From NCBI GenBank assembly GCA_016930015.1, contig JAFGHR010000063.1, forward strand, positions 1-64,000: DNA of 64,000 bases, in the 5' to 3' direction. Origin of the DNA: Anaerolineae bacterium (lineage in GTDB: Bacteria; Chloroflexota; Anaerolineae; Aggregatilineales; Aggregatilineaceae). Made by a program: the position numbers and the translations under genes. Position 1 is the first letter of the stretch. The number at the start of each line of letters is the position of its first letter. The notes under the pieces were generated by a model that was given only the letters and a program-made list of their open reading frames with translations, was not told the DNA's origin and made no database searches. This document shows, in pieces, positions 34,849-44,262 of the stretch.

Positions 34849-35742
34849 ATGGAGGAGCAGCGTCAGACTACCCGGCTTGTGACCGGCGTTGTGGTGGTGG
34901 CAATAGGAGCCATTCTGATAGTGCTGATGGGGCTGTTTTACGGGCGGAACAGCCGTGCCGACAACTATGAAAGCAAAATTGTATCGATCAAGTCCCTGAG
35001 CACCCAGCCCGCAACCGAAAAAACCGTCGAGCAGCTCACACCCACGCCAACATTCCGGCCAACCGAACAGGCACCCACACCTGATGAGGTGGACCGTATT
35101 TTTGAAGATACCGACACCATGCGCAAGCGCCGTGATGCGTTGGTGAAAGACTATGTCGAGCCGTTGATCACTGGCACACGCGTGCTGGCCGCTGTCCACG
35201 CAGTAGAACGCCATGCATTTGTGCCCACCCGCTATCTTGACCAGGCTTACAATGATCATGCGCTGCCTATCGGCTACGGCCAGACGATTTCACAGCCGTC
35301 GCTGGTGGCGCTTATGACACAAATGCTTGATCTCCAGGAAGACGACCGCGTGCTGGAGATCGGGACCGGGTCAGGGTACCAGGCCGCGATTTTGCGCGAG
35401 ATGACCGGCGAGGTATACACCATCGAGATCGTTCCTGAACTGGCCGGAATGGCGCGGCACGTGTTGGACCAGCTTGGTTACGACGATATCCACACGCTGC
35501 GAGCCGACGGGTATTATGGCTGGTGGGCGTATGCGCCATTTGACGCGATTATCGTCACGGCGGCCCCGGATCATCTACCCGCGCCGTTGGTTGCCCAATT
35601 GAACCCGGACGGCGGTCGTATGGTGATTCCCATCGGCCCGCCGGGCGGTTATCAGAGTTTGTGGTTGATCGTGCGCAACGGGGATGATGTCGAAATGCAG
35701 CGGGTTCTGGATGTGCGGTTTGTGCCGTTCACACGCGAGTAG
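34849..35742 (+). CDS. pcm: Membrane-anchored protein-L-isoaspartate O-methyltransferase
   Basis: ATG at 34849 directly follows AAGGAGGAG. The 297-residue product has a short N-terminus, one membrane helix (residues 10-31), a Ser/Thr/Pro-rich linker (LTPTPTFRPTEQAPTPDE, about 64-82), then a complete PCMT domain. That domain shows HAFVPTRYLDQAYNDHALPI, GQTISQPSLVALM, the SAM-binding VLEIGTGSGYQAAIL, YTIEIVPELA, and the final MVIPIGPPGG. PCMT repairs isoaspartyl damage in aged proteins using SAM. Normal enzymes are soluble and cytosolic. Here the anchor and stalk-like linker suggest an external location, or at least a membrane-tethered form. Confidence 0.88.
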   Translation: MEEQRQTTRLVTGVVVVAIGAILIVLMGLFYGRNSRADNYESKIVSIKSLSTQPATEKTVEQLTPTPTFRPTEQAPTPDEVDRIFEDTDTMRKRRDALVKDYVEPLITGTRVLAAVHAVERHAFVPTRYLDQAYNDHALPIGYGQTISQPSLVALMTQMLDLQEDDRVLEIGTGSGYQAAILREMTGEVYTIEIVPELAGMARHVLDQLGYDDIHTLRADGYYGWWAYAPFDAIIVTAAPDHLPAPLVAQLNPDGGRMVIPIGPPGGYQSLWLIVRNGDDVEMQRVLDVRFVPFTRE

Positions 35743-38110
35743 CGATCGGGCGGCTGGCCCAGGCGACACCATACAGCAGCCCGCCCAACCACAGGACCCA
35801 CGTAAAACCAAACGTGAGCGCCAGCAGCGAGGCCAGCACCGCGCTGACGACCGACGCGCTGCCATTGATCGCCCATGCCCACGGGACAAGGTCGGACATG
35901 TCGTGAATGGCGCTCACACCCCGCGCGAAGGGAATGCCCATCAGCAGGCCCAGGGGCGCCAGCGTTATGATACTCAGCGGCAGCCGCGCCGCCAGCGGCA
36001 GTTTGAGTAATACCCCTGACGCGGCATCGATCAGCCAGGGCCAGGCCAGAACGACCAGCACCAGCACAAGAAGCATGTGTCCCCAGGCCAACCGGTCCGA
36101 TAGCAGGCTGCCGACGCCTGAAAACAGCAGCAGCGTAGCCAGTACGACGGCAATCGCCAGGGTTGGCTGTCCCAGGATCAACACAAACTGCTGGATGGCG
36201 GCGATTTCGATCAACAGGTAAGCCAGCCCCAGCGCTCCGAAATACACAAATACACACAGGCTGCGGCGTTTGCCTGCCTGACGTATTCCGGCCCGAAAGC
36301 GTTTGATCAACCCGATTGGCAGCATGATTAACAGGAGTGCCGCCGCCAGCGCGAACCCCAATAACGCCACCAGCACAAAATAACCGCTGCCCCCGAACGG
36401 CTGCCACGACCGGCCCAGGTTATCCAAAATATCCGGTGTCTGGGCCCACTTAAAAAAGTGGAAAAAGAACGGGTGCTCGTCGGTTGGCGGGCGAACGTCA
36501 AAGTCGTAGGCGGCATAAAACGCGTCACGATCGGTGCTGTTCAGCAAGTTGTTAAAAGTCGTATGGTAAACAGGTTCCGGCAGTTGTGCGAAACGATTCA
36601 CGGTTTCGGGCGGCAGATCGGGGGCCAGCACCATGTCATAACGCAGCCGCTCGACCTGTTCCAGTATGACGCGTTGTTCGTCCGCCGTAAACGGTGAGTC
36701 TTTCACCAGAAAGGTAATGGTCTGGAACGAGCGAAAAACGATGATCCGGGAGCCGGGATCATGCCCCCGCTGCTCTAAAGCATCGATGATCAACCCCAGG
36801 GTGCGGAGTTCCTCGCTGGGCGGTGACTGAAGCCAGCGCGTGACGATCAGCACACCGTTGTCGGCCAGCCGCTCCATGTAGGACCGGAACGCTTCGACGG
36901 TAAATACATAGTTTTCGGTGAGTGTGAATGCACCGGACGTTACCGGGCGATAGGCATCATTTAGCGCAAGCTGGACGATGTCAAATGTCTGGTCCGACTG
37001 CCTGACGTATGGCCGGATATCTTTGTGTACAAGCTCAACTTGCGGATCACCGGCCAGGCCGCTCCACGCCCGCAGATCACCACGCAGCGCATCGATAATC
37101 AAGCCGTTGGCCTCGACGCCAACAACCGAACGCGCCCCGTTTTCCAGTGCGATCACAGCGTCGAATCCGCCGCCAAGACCCAAAACCAACACGTCCGGCT
37201 GTTCGTACAGGCTGAATCCAACTGCCGCCGGCATCGACTGGGCGAATGCTGGCGATGTTGCCGCTGCTTCAGGCACCGGCATCAGGTTATCGCCGTCTAT
37301 CAGCAGGCCGATCTCTGGTGGTGGCGCGCCAAAGTAAGTCATGCTCAAACCCGGCGCTGAGTGAATTGTGGTGCTGTGGACGATGTCCAGGCGCGAATAA
37401 GCATTATAGCGGGGCGATTCGAGGGTTGCGTCCGGGTTGCGGCGATAATGACTCAGCGGTTTATAGGGTGATGGCTGTATCTCGAACACATCCCACGGAA
37501 ACAGCAGCCCGACTGCACCAGCGCTCAGCGCCAGCAGGCTGAGCGTGTGTAACATGTGTCTGTACGGCAGCGTTTGCGGAACAAGCATCAGCGCGGCCAA
37601 CGCCGCCAGACCAGCGCACAACACCACAATCCGGGCATCACCAATGTTCGCCAGCAGCACCGGGGCCAACGCAGCCCCCAGCGCCGAGCCTATCATATTG
37701 GCGCCGTAAACCTGTCCTGGCGAATAGGCCCGGTCCGATAAAAACGCACCGACCAATGCCCCGGCAAATGTGAACGGCACCGCCAGGCAAAACAGGTTCA
37801 GCAGCAGGCGCCATAGCTGCTGCCGGTCCCAGGCGATGGCATATGAATCAAATGACCAGTGATTGAGCACCAGGTAAGCGAATACAACCGTGGGGGCAAA
37901 ACCCAGCGCGTAGACGGCGCCCAGCCGCGATGACCGGAGGCGCGGCCATACCGCTAACAGCGAACCGCTCGCGCCAAAACCTAACAGGGCCAGGCTGACA
38001 ACCAGAAAAGCAAAATGGTAGAACTGGGCAATGGAAAAAAGGCGCGTCAGCGTTACCTGAAAAAGCAGCGCTGTTGCCGAAAACAGCCCAATGCCCGATA
38101 GGACACGCAT
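35729..38110 (-). CDS. Polytopic membrane protein with spermidine-synthase-like methyltransferase-fold domain
   Basis: From the preferred ATG (38110) the product has about 793 residues. Seven or so hydrophobic segments fill residues 1-215. A soluble Rossmann domain follows at about 295-500 (DVLVLGLGGGFDAVIALENGA, VGVEANGLIIDAL, FDIVQLAL). Another set of about seven helices closes the protein. This arrangement is known from MFS-like/spermidine-synthase-like fusion proteins whose function is poorly understood. It need not make polyamines. Its 3' end overlaps the convergent methyltransferase gene by 14 bases. A -10-like TATACT (38154-38159, minus) lies upstream. Confidence 0.8.
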   Translation of the reverse strand: MRVLSGIGLFSATALLFQVTLTRLFSIAQFYHFAFLVVSLALLGFGASGSLLAVWPRLRSSRLGAVYALGFAPTVVFAYLVLNHWSFDSYAIAWDRQQLWRLLLNLFCLAVPFTFAGALVGAFLSDRAYSPGQVYGANMIGSALGAALAPVLLANIGDARIVVLCAGLAALAALMLVPQTLPYRHMLHTLSLLALSAGAVGLLFPWDVFEIQPSPYKPLSHYRRNPDATLESPRYNAYSRLDIVHSTTIHSAPGLSMTYFGAPPPEIGLLIDGDNLMPVPEAAATSPAFAQSMPAAVGFSLYEQPDVLVLGLGGGFDAVIALENGARSVVGVEANGLIIDALRGDLRAWSGLAGDPQVELVHKDIRPYVRQSDQTFDIVQLALNDAYRPVTSGAFTLTENYVFTVEAFRSYMERLADNGVLIVTRWLQSPPSEELRTLGLIIDALEQRGHDPGSRIIVFRSFQTITFLVKDSPFTADEQRVILEQVERLRYDMVLAPDLPPETVNRFAQLPEPVYHTTFNNLLNSTDRDAFYAAYDFDVRPPTDEHPFFFHFFKWAQTPDILDNLGRSWQPFGGSGYFVLVALLGFALAAALLLIMLPIGLIKRFRAGIRQAGKRRSLCVFVYFGALGLAYLLIEIAAIQQFVLILGQPTLAIAVVLATLLLFSGVGSLLSDRLAWGHMLLVLVLVVLAWPWLIDAASGVLLKLPLAARLPLSIITLAPLGLLMGIPFARGVSAIHDMSDLVPWAWAINGSASVVSAVLASLLALTFGFTWVLWLGGLLYGVAWASRPIATRV

Positions 38111-38189
38111 CGGCTCGCCCCTGGAGCGCACTCAACCTTACACGAGGTAGCTTAGTATAACATCAGATATGGGCGCAGCGCGATGGGGG

Positions 38190-38729
38190 CTAACTTTCAT
38201 CTGGACCAGAACAAAGGTCGCCATCTAATGCGGCGGGACCCATCGTTACCCAGTCGTATACCAGCGACTCAATTCGCACCAGGATATCGGGCAATATCTG
38301 CTGCAAAACCGGGGACAGTCCTTCGCCGTAATCAAACACAGCGCCGACCACTGTCAACAGCACCATACGCGGGGTGGCACCGTACAGCGCCTGGGAACAC
38401 GCTAACAGGCTGGACGGCTGCATATGGTGCAGCAGAGAAGGAGGTGTATCGGTTTCGAGCCTGACTTCTTGACAGGTGAACGTCCCCGGTACGCCTCCCT
38501 CACATGCATCCACTAGAATGACGAAGCCAAAGCGATAAATTAACTCGGCCAGGTCAATTGTAAGCTGCTGGCACGAAATAACCCGCGCGGCACCGGCGCG
38601 AATGGTTTGCGCCAGATGCCCGACTACGTACCGGCCTATGCCATCATCCCCTCGCAGGGTGTTCCCGTAGCCGATGACCAGCACATGCTGAGCCTGCTGG
38701 TCCGGGCTTTCAGTGCCATCACTACTCAT
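38190..38729 (-). CDS. hoxW: [NiFe] hydrogenase maturation endopeptidase
   Basis: The 179-residue protein of the HyaD/HycI/HoxW family shows LVIGYGNTLRGDDGIG (17-32, with a nickel-sensing Asp), the FVILVDACEGG strand and a conserved His pair region (LLHHMQP). It removes the short C-terminal tail of the hydrogenase large subunit after nickel insertion. Its start codon overlaps the end of hoxH, whose C-terminal extension beyond DPCLSCSTH is 25 residues, a plausible substrate. The C-terminus is about 20 residues longer than minimal family members. Confidence 0.9.
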   Translation of the reverse strand: MSSDGTESPDQQAQHVLVIGYGNTLRGDDGIGRYVVGHLAQTIRAGAARVISCQQLTIDLAELIYRFGFVILVDACEGGVPGTFTCQEVRLETDTPPSLLHHMQPSSLLACSQALYGATPRMVLLTVVGAVFDYGEGLSPVLQQILPDILVRIESLVYDWVTMGPAALDGDLCSGPDES

Positions 38730-40153
38730 CAGTCACGCCAAATCTGGTCCAGCATTTCGCCATCCGGGCTGACCAACTCGACATGCAGCGCCAACCGGTC
38801 CTGAGCGTGTGTCGAACAGCTCAGGCAGGGATCAAATGTGCGGATCACCGCCTCAACACGGTTCAACATGCCCTCGGTCAGCCTGTCGCCTTCCACGTAC
38901 CGGTGCGCTACCTGCTTAACTCCGCGATTCATAGCCAGGTTGTTGTGCGTGGTTGCCACAACAAGATTCGACCAGGTGATGCGCCCCTGGCTGTCGGCCC
39001 TATAATGATGAATGAGTGTACCGCGTGGTGCCTCAGTAATGCCAATACCCTCACCGCTGTTTGGCCCGGCATACGCGCGAACCCGTTTATCCAGGATTCT
39101 GGGATCGTTCAAGTGCTGTTCAAGCCGTTCGATTGCAAACAAACATTCGATCAAACGCGCATAGTGGAAATAGAACGAACTGAAGTTCATACCGCGATCA
39201 AGCTGGCGAAATTCGGCCCATTCCTGGTCGGCCTGCGGTGTGCCACACGCGTCGATAATGTTCAAGCGGGCCAGCGGACCTACACGATAGATACCATCGG
39301 GATATCCCACCGGCTTGTAGTAGGGGAATTTCATAAATGTCCAGGGTTCCACGGCTTCGCCAATGTATTCCTGGTAACTGTCGGGTGCGAAACCGGGTAC
39401 CAGCATACTGCCCCGTTCATCTACAACGCGCACGCTGCCATCGTATAGTTCCAGGCCGCCAGTAGGACTCACCAACCCCATAAACAATGTTGGAAAATTG
39501 CCAAAAGTCCGGATTTCGTCCGCGTAGTTTTCCAGCGACCGTTTGAACCAATCCAGGCTGTGCTGCACAATCGCGTACGCTTCGGGGATCGTTTCAAGAA
39601 TGCGGTCGCGTACTTCCGGTTCCAATGGGGAGCCAACCCCGCCCGGTACGATCCAGTTGGGGTGAACGCGTTTGCCTGCCATCCACTCGATGATCTCCTG
39701 CCCAAAGCGGCGCAGCCGCACACCGTCACGCGCGATCTCCGGGTGTTTTTGGGCCAGGCCAAAAATGTTTCGAGTGGCCGGGTCCGATTCCAGCCCTAAC
39801 AGGAAATCGGGAGACGACAGGTAAAAGAAACTGAGCGCGTGTGATTGAATGACCGAAGCCAGGTTCACGATCCGTCGCAGCATGTCAGCCGTTTCAGGAA
39901 TCTGCACCGCCATAATTTCATCACACGCCTTGGCTGAGGCGAGCTCGTGGCTGATAGTGCAAATACCACAAATGCGGCCCATCAGGCTTGGCATCTCGTA
40001 GAACGGGCGTCCTTCGCAGAAGCGTTCGAAGCCGCGATATTGCGTGACATGGAAACGCGCATCTTCTACCCGCCCATTGTCATCCAACTGAATGGTGATC
40101 TTCGAATGCCCCTCAATACGGGTAATGGGATCGATTACGATTTGTTTTGTCAT
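38729..40153 (-). CDS. hoxH: Bidirectional [NiFe] hydrogenase large subunit
   Basis: The 474-residue catalytic subunit binds the Ni-Fe(CN)2CO centre through two CxxC motifs: Cys62 and Cys65 in RICGIC, and Cys443 and Cys446 in DPCLSCSTH. The 25 residues after His449 are the tail cut off by HoxW. It starts with MTKQIVIDPITRIEGH, the normal N-terminus, so ATG 40153 is chosen over an upstream in-frame start. GGAG precedes it by eight bases. With hoxEFUY it forms a group 3d-like NAD(H)-linked hydrogenase that can take up or evolve H2 in the cytoplasm. Confidence 0.95.
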   Translation of the reverse strand: MTKQIVIDPITRIEGHSKITIQLDDNGRVEDARFHVTQYRGFERFCEGRPFYEMPSLMGRICGICTISHELASAKACDEIMAVQIPETADMLRRIVNLASVIQSHALSFFYLSSPDFLLGLESDPATRNIFGLAQKHPEIARDGVRLRRFGQEIIEWMAGKRVHPNWIVPGGVGSPLEPEVRDRILETIPEAYAIVQHSLDWFKRSLENYADEIRTFGNFPTLFMGLVSPTGGLELYDGSVRVVDERGSMLVPGFAPDSYQEYIGEAVEPWTFMKFPYYKPVGYPDGIYRVGPLARLNIIDACGTPQADQEWAEFRQLDRGMNFSSFYFHYARLIECLFAIERLEQHLNDPRILDKRVRAYAGPNSGEGIGITEAPRGTLIHHYRADSQGRITWSNLVVATTHNNLAMNRGVKQVAHRYVEGDRLTEGMLNRVEAVIRTFDPCLSCSTHAQDRLALHVELVSPDGEMLDQIWRD

Positions 40154-40164
40154 GCCATTATCTC

Positions 40165-40698
40165 CTATGCACCAGGCCGGGTCCGGTTTCTGAGGTCCGG
40201 TTTGCGGCCTGCAAGCAGTTCGGTGATCACGTAGTAGATCGTGTCTGCTGAAGGTGGGCATCCTTGCACGAACACGTCAACATCGACCACTTCGTGTATA
40301 GGGCGTACAATCGGCAGCAAACTGGGGACGACCTGATCGGGTATCTGCGGCTGAACGTCCGCTGTCTCAAAATACGCCCGATCCATCACATCCCGAACTG
40401 GAATCGGATTGCGCATAGCCGGTATATTCGCTGCTACGGCACAGTCCCCCAGGGCGACCAGGATTTTGGTGTGAGCCCGGATTTTTTTGATTTTTGCTTC
40501 ATCGTCTGTGCTGCTAACCGCTCCTTCGACGATAGCTACGTCAACCGAATCGGGATAGGTTTTGTTATCGACCAGGGGGCTGTAAACCACGTCGATTTTT
40601 TCGGCCAGTTCAATCAGCCGCTCATCCATGTCGATCAGTGACATATGACAGCCTGAGCAACCGTCTAACCACACTGTAGCTACAGTAACTTTGCTCAT
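40165..40698 (-). CDS. hoxY: Bidirectional hydrogenase small subunit
   Basis: The 177-residue subunit carries the proximal [4Fe-4S] cluster that passes electrons from HoxH to the diaphorase. Its cysteines are in [12 protein letters not shown] (near residue 14), [15 protein letters not shown], and [12 protein letters not shown]. It lacks the signal peptide and distal cluster domain of membrane uptake hydrogenases, as is usual for group 3. Its ATG overlaps the hoxU stop by four bases, indicating translational coupling. Confidence 0.94.
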   Translation of the reverse strand: MSKVTVATVWLDGCSGCHMSLIDMDERLIELAEKIDVVYSPLVDNKTYPDSVDVAIVEGAVSSTDDEAKIKKIRAHTKILVALGDCAVAANIPAMRNPIPVRDVMDRAYFETADVQPQIPDQVVPSLLPIVRPIHEVVDVDVFVQGCPPSADTIYYVITELLAGRKPDLRNRTRPGA

Positions 40699-41414
40699 CG
40701 TTTTACCTCACGCATGCTCGACAGGTAGGGTAAAAATTCCTGGCGTTTAACCATTTCACCCACTGCCCGCCCTTTTTCGACCAGAGCGCCGACGGGGCAA
40801 ACATTGACACATTTACCGCACGTGGTGCACGTTGGAGACTCGCCCCACGGCGTGTCCAGATCGCTGATGACTCGCGCATCGACACCACGCCCCTTAACAT
40901 CCCAGGTGTGTGCCCCTTCGATCTCATCACAGACGCGGACGCAGCGCAGGCACAAGATACAGCGATTGCGGTCAAGCGTAAAACGGCTGTGGGTCATATC
41001 CACCAAACGTACCGGCTGCAAGTTAGGATAACGGACATGGTCCATTCCCAGGTGCTGCGCCAGGGATTGAAGTTCGCAGTGGCCATTTGATACGCACACC
41101 GCGCACACGTGGTTACCCTCTGAAAACAGCAGCTCCAGTATCATACGGCGGTAGCTGCGGAGCCGTTCGGAGTCCGTGAAGACCTCCATGCCTTCGTCGG
41201 CGTAGGTTGCACAGGCCGGAACCAGTTTGCGCCAGCCTTTTACCTCCACCAAACACAGGCGGCAGGCACCGGGTACTGACAGCCCTTCAATGTGGCACAG
41301 AGTCGGAATGGTGATATTGTTTTCGCGAGCCAGTTGCAGAATAGTCTGATCCTCGTGCGCGCCGACATCACGCCCGTCAATTTTCAGTGTCTTAATACGG
41401 GAACGCCTAGCCAT
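40695..41414 (-). CDS. hoxU: Diaphorase iron-sulfur subunit of the bidirectional hydrogenase
   Basis: The 239-residue NuoG-like subunit wires electrons between HoxF and HoxY. The N-terminal [2Fe-2S] ferredoxin domain shows [19 protein letters not shown] and a later Cys. Next comes the His/Cys-ligated [4Fe-4S] segment ([15 protein letters not shown]), then two [4Fe-4S] ferredoxin motifs ([16 protein letters not shown] and [16 protein letters not shown]). Length and order are those of HoxU. It lies 12 bases after hoxF. Confidence 0.94.
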   Translation of the reverse strand: MARRSRIKTLKIDGRDVGAHEDQTILQLARENNITIPTLCHIEGLSVPGACRLCLVEVKGWRKLVPACATYADEGMEVFTDSERLRSYRRMILELLFSEGNHVCAVCVSNGHCELQSLAQHLGMDHVRYPNLQPVRLVDMTHSRFTLDRNRCILCLRCVRVCDEIEGAHTWDVKGRGVDARVISDLDTPWGESPTCTTCGKCVNVCPVGALVEKGRAVGEMVKRQEFLPYLSSMREVKR

Positions 41415-41425
41415 GGAACACCCCT

Positions 41426-43045
41426 CTACGAACCCGACTGCTTATCAGTCGCATCAACGATTTTGGTTAGATATTCCTCACGGAAATAACGCAGTGTGCT
41501 CAGCACAGGGTTCGGTGCCGACTGCCCTAAGCCGCACAAACTTGTGTTCTTCACCAGATCACACAATTGCTCTAACAACTCAAGGTCGGCACTCGTTGCC
41601 TTACCAGTCGCAATCTTATCTAACAGATTGTACATCTGGGCGGTGCCGACGCGGCAGGGAATACACTTTCCGCACGATTCGGTTTTGCAGAACTCCATGA
41701 AGTATCTGGCGACTTCGACCATTGAGGAAGACGAATCCATGACGATCATACCGCCCGATCCCATGATAGACCCCAACTCCGACAGCGATTCATAGTCAAC
41801 GGGCGTTTCGATATACTGGTTGGGGATGCACCCTCCCGATGGGCCGCCCGTCTGGATAGCCTTGATCTGGCTGCCGTCCGGGGTACCACCGCCGATCTCA
41901 TTCACGATTTCGTTCAGCGAGATACCCATTGGGACTTCAATCAAGCCTGTATTTTTGATCTGGCCGGCCAGCGCAAAGACTTTTGTGCCTTTGCTTTCCT
42001 TTGTGCCGATGCCAGCATACCACGCGCCACCATTACGGATGATGGGCGCAACATTGGCGAAAGTCTCAACATTGTTGATCAGCGTTGGCTCGCCCCACAA
42101 CCCATGATCCGCCGGATAGGGCGGGCGTGGGCGCGGCATACCGCGCTTACCTTCGATGGAAGCCATCAAGGCTGTTTCTTCGCCACACACAAATGCACCG
42201 GCTCCCAGGCGAATATCCACGTTAAAGTTGACACCGCTGCCGAGAATATTGTCGCCCAACAAACCGCTTCGTTTTGCCTGGCGAATTGCCATTTTCAGGC
42301 GCTGGATGGCGAGTGGATATTCGGCGCGCAGATAAACATACGCTTGCTCAGCGCCAACGGCGTAGGCGGCGATGGCCATACCCTCGATGACCCGGTGCGG
42401 GTCACTTTCGAGGACACTGCGATCCATAAACGCACCCGGATCACCCTCATCCGCATTGCAGATCACATACTTGGTGTCGCTAATGGCCTTGGCTACGGTG
42501 GACCATTTAAGGCCGGTCGGGTAGCCACCGCCGCCGCGTCCACGCAGGCCGCTGATCACAACCTCATCAATCACTTCCGCCGGAGACATGTCGGTCAACG
42601 CCTTATCGAGCGCCGCATAACCACCGGCCAGGATGTAATCCTCCAGGCTTTCAGGGTCTACAACACCGGAATTTTCAAGAACGATTTTGACCTGTCGCTT
42701 AAAGAACGGCACATTGGTCGCACACTGAAGCCGTTTAAGCGGTTTATTGCCCACGCTCTTGACGATATCGGCAGCGTCTTCGACTGTAACTTTCTCGTAA
42801 AGAATACCCTCCGGTTCAACCGATACCAGCGGGCCTGCGGCGCACAATCCCATACAGCCTACGCCTTTGATCGTGACATCATCCTGGCACCCCTGAGCCT
42901 CTATTTCAGCTTCGAGCGCTTTTTTTATGGTGTCACCATGATGCGACAGGCAGCCAGCGGCCATACAAACACGCACACAGTGTGTGTGTCGCTTCTGGAG
43001 TTCGGCGTTTGCCTGCTCCTGAAGTTCTTCATATATGGTTGTCAT
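41426..43045 (-). CDS. hoxF: Diaphorase NAD/FMN subunit of the bidirectional hydrogenase
   Basis: The 539-residue NuoF-like subunit exchanges electrons between NAD(H) and the iron-sulfur chain. An N-terminal thioredoxin-like [2Fe-2S] domain ([21 protein letters not shown]) precedes the NADH/FMN domain with [38 protein letters not shown]-type sequence (here [13 protein letters not shown]), and the SLBB region. The C-terminal [4Fe-4S] motif is [13 protein letters not shown] with the distal Cys in TSLCGLGQ. Start and hoxE stop overlap as ATGA. Confidence 0.95.
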   Translation of the reverse strand: MTTIYEELQEQANAELQKRHTHCVRVCMAAGCLSHHGDTIKKALEAEIEAQGCQDDVTIKGVGCMGLCAAGPLVSVEPEGILYEKVTVEDAADIVKSVGNKPLKRLQCATNVPFFKRQVKIVLENSGVVDPESLEDYILAGGYAALDKALTDMSPAEVIDEVVISGLRGRGGGGYPTGLKWSTVAKAISDTKYVICNADEGDPGAFMDRSVLESDPHRVIEGMAIAAYAVGAEQAYVYLRAEYPLAIQRLKMAIRQAKRSGLLGDNILGSGVNFNVDIRLGAGAFVCGEETALMASIEGKRGMPRPRPPYPADHGLWGEPTLINNVETFANVAPIIRNGGAWYAGIGTKESKGTKVFALAGQIKNTGLIEVPMGISLNEIVNEIGGGTPDGSQIKAIQTGGPSGGCIPNQYIETPVDYESLSELGSIMGSGGMIVMDSSSSMVEVARYFMEFCKTESCGKCIPCRVGTAQMYNLLDKIATGKATSADLELLEQLCDLVKNTSLCGLGQSAPNPVLSTLRYFREEYLTKIVDATDKQSGS

Positions 43046-43539
43046 TTGCCTAATACCCCTTCCAGCCTTTCACGCAGGCTGTCCACCGTTGCATTACCTA
43101 CAACCTCGCCATCAACTACGGCAGCCGGTGCAAGACCACACGCGCCCACACAGCGCACTGTCAACACGGACAATTTTCTGTCCTCTGTCGTGTTGCCAGG
43201 AACAACACCATACGTCTCCTCGATAAAGTCGAGCAGTTTTTGTGCTTTTTTGATGTAACAGGCTGTACCCAGGCACACCGAACAGACGTGCTCGCCTTGG
43301 GGCTTCAAATTGAAGAAATGATAAAACGTCGCTACGCCATAAACTTGACTGGGAGCGACACGGAGCGCATGTGAAACGAATAGAAGTGTCTCGTCATCCA
43401 GATATCCGAACGCCTCCTGAGCAGTATGTAAGGTCTCGATCAAGGCATCAGGACGATAGCCATTCCGGCGCATCGTCGCCTCAACGAGCCGCCACTGTTT
43501 GTCATCAGAAGGCAAGGCAACTCTTGAAGGGCTACGCAT
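43042..43539 (-). CDS. hoxE: Diaphorase [2Fe-2S] subunit of the bidirectional hydrogenase
   Basis: The 165-residue NuoE-like subunit has a helical N-terminal part ([20 protein letters not shown]) and a thioredoxin-like domain. Its four cluster cysteines lie in [12 protein letters not shown] and [17 protein letters not shown] 43539 follows AGGGGAAAAAACG. The frame is open further upstream, but that part is AT-rich and unlike any NuoE, so it is excluded. It is the first gene of hoxEFUYHW. Confidence 0.94.
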   Translation of the reverse strand: MRSPSRVALPSDDKQWRLVEATMRRNGYRPDALIETLHTAQEAFGYLDDETLLFVSHALRVAPSQVYGVATFYHFFNLKPQGEHVCSVCLGTACYIKKAQKLLDFIEETYGVVPGNTTEDRKLSVLTVRCVGACGLAPAAVVDGEVVGNATVDSLRERLEGVLGK

Positions 43540-44262
43540 CGTTTTTTCCCCTTTGGCAGGACTGTCGTCGAATAGGAAGTTCTCGGCGGGCAGTATAGTA
43601 TAGCCCTCACCAAGATAGGCAATTATGCATGTACAAGGCCATAACAAAAAGTGATAATTTTCACAATAATACATTCCATATGTACATACATCCAGCGCAG
43701 ACTTTACGTATAATTCATTAGATTTCACTCAAAAGTGGCATGATATATAACCCACCATCGTAATGAATGTAAGGCTGAACCGGGAAAAATAATCTCCCAT
43801 TTGTGGGGGCTAGGACCATCATTTTGATGGCGCAGCCAAAGTGTGTGTACGGTGTGCTCACCAGTTACTCCCATTAGACAATAATAATATACTCAAATAG
43901 CTCATCAGTTATCTTTAACAAAAACGGGCGTTTCAAGAATGTAATGGTAGATTTTGATGCTGTGAGCCGAGTATGATGGCACCCTAAACACCGCACACTT
44001 GACGAAAAATCGGAAAGCACGACTCGCAACAACAGGAGAATGTACACAAGCAGTGTACTCTGAAACCGCGTTTTTAATGTAAAATAGGGTGGGATCGGTC
44101 AGTCCGCGTACTACATTTCGGCGGGGAAACTCGAAAACAAAATCTTTGTCCCTGGGTTTTAGCGTCAATTGGGAGTATCCTTGACCGGAAACAGGCTTTG
44201 CGAGTTACTCGAAGCCGGGTATTATCTGCTAGGAATCGAGATTATGAAAACGAGAGTAGGCC
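43540..44262. promoter_or_regulatory. AT-rich divergent region between hox operon and RRM-PHAX gene
   Basis: This 720-bp gap is visibly richer in A and T than its surroundings and holds no convincing gene. Seen in it: AGTGA-TAATTT-TCACA (43650-43665), which fits the CRP/FNR-family layout of two 5-bp half-sites spaced by six bases, about 110 bases upstream of hoxE; a CCATCA/TGATGG hairpin near 43817; a perfect GTACAC-N5-GTGTAC repeat (44042-44058); and a promoter-like TTGCGA-16-TATTAT (44198-44225) ahead of the RRM gene. Confidence 0.45.
44198..44225 (+). promoter_or_regulatory. Candidate promoter of the RRM-PHAX gene
   Basis: TTGCGA (44198-44203) and TATTAT (44220-44225) are spaced by 16 bases, 37 bases before the ATG at 44263. 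Four of six and five of six consensus matches. Plausible but unproven. Confidence 0.35.

Noticed and set aside
43540-43728. N-terminal extension of HoxE by 63 codons
   Set aside because: It is AT-rich, unlike NuoE/HoxE proteins, lies over a CRP-like box, and a good ribosome site precedes ATG 43539.
43905-44168. 87-codon minus-strand frame in the hox upstream region
   Set aside because: AT-rich, no ribosome site, no motif, and overlapped by likely regulatory sequence.
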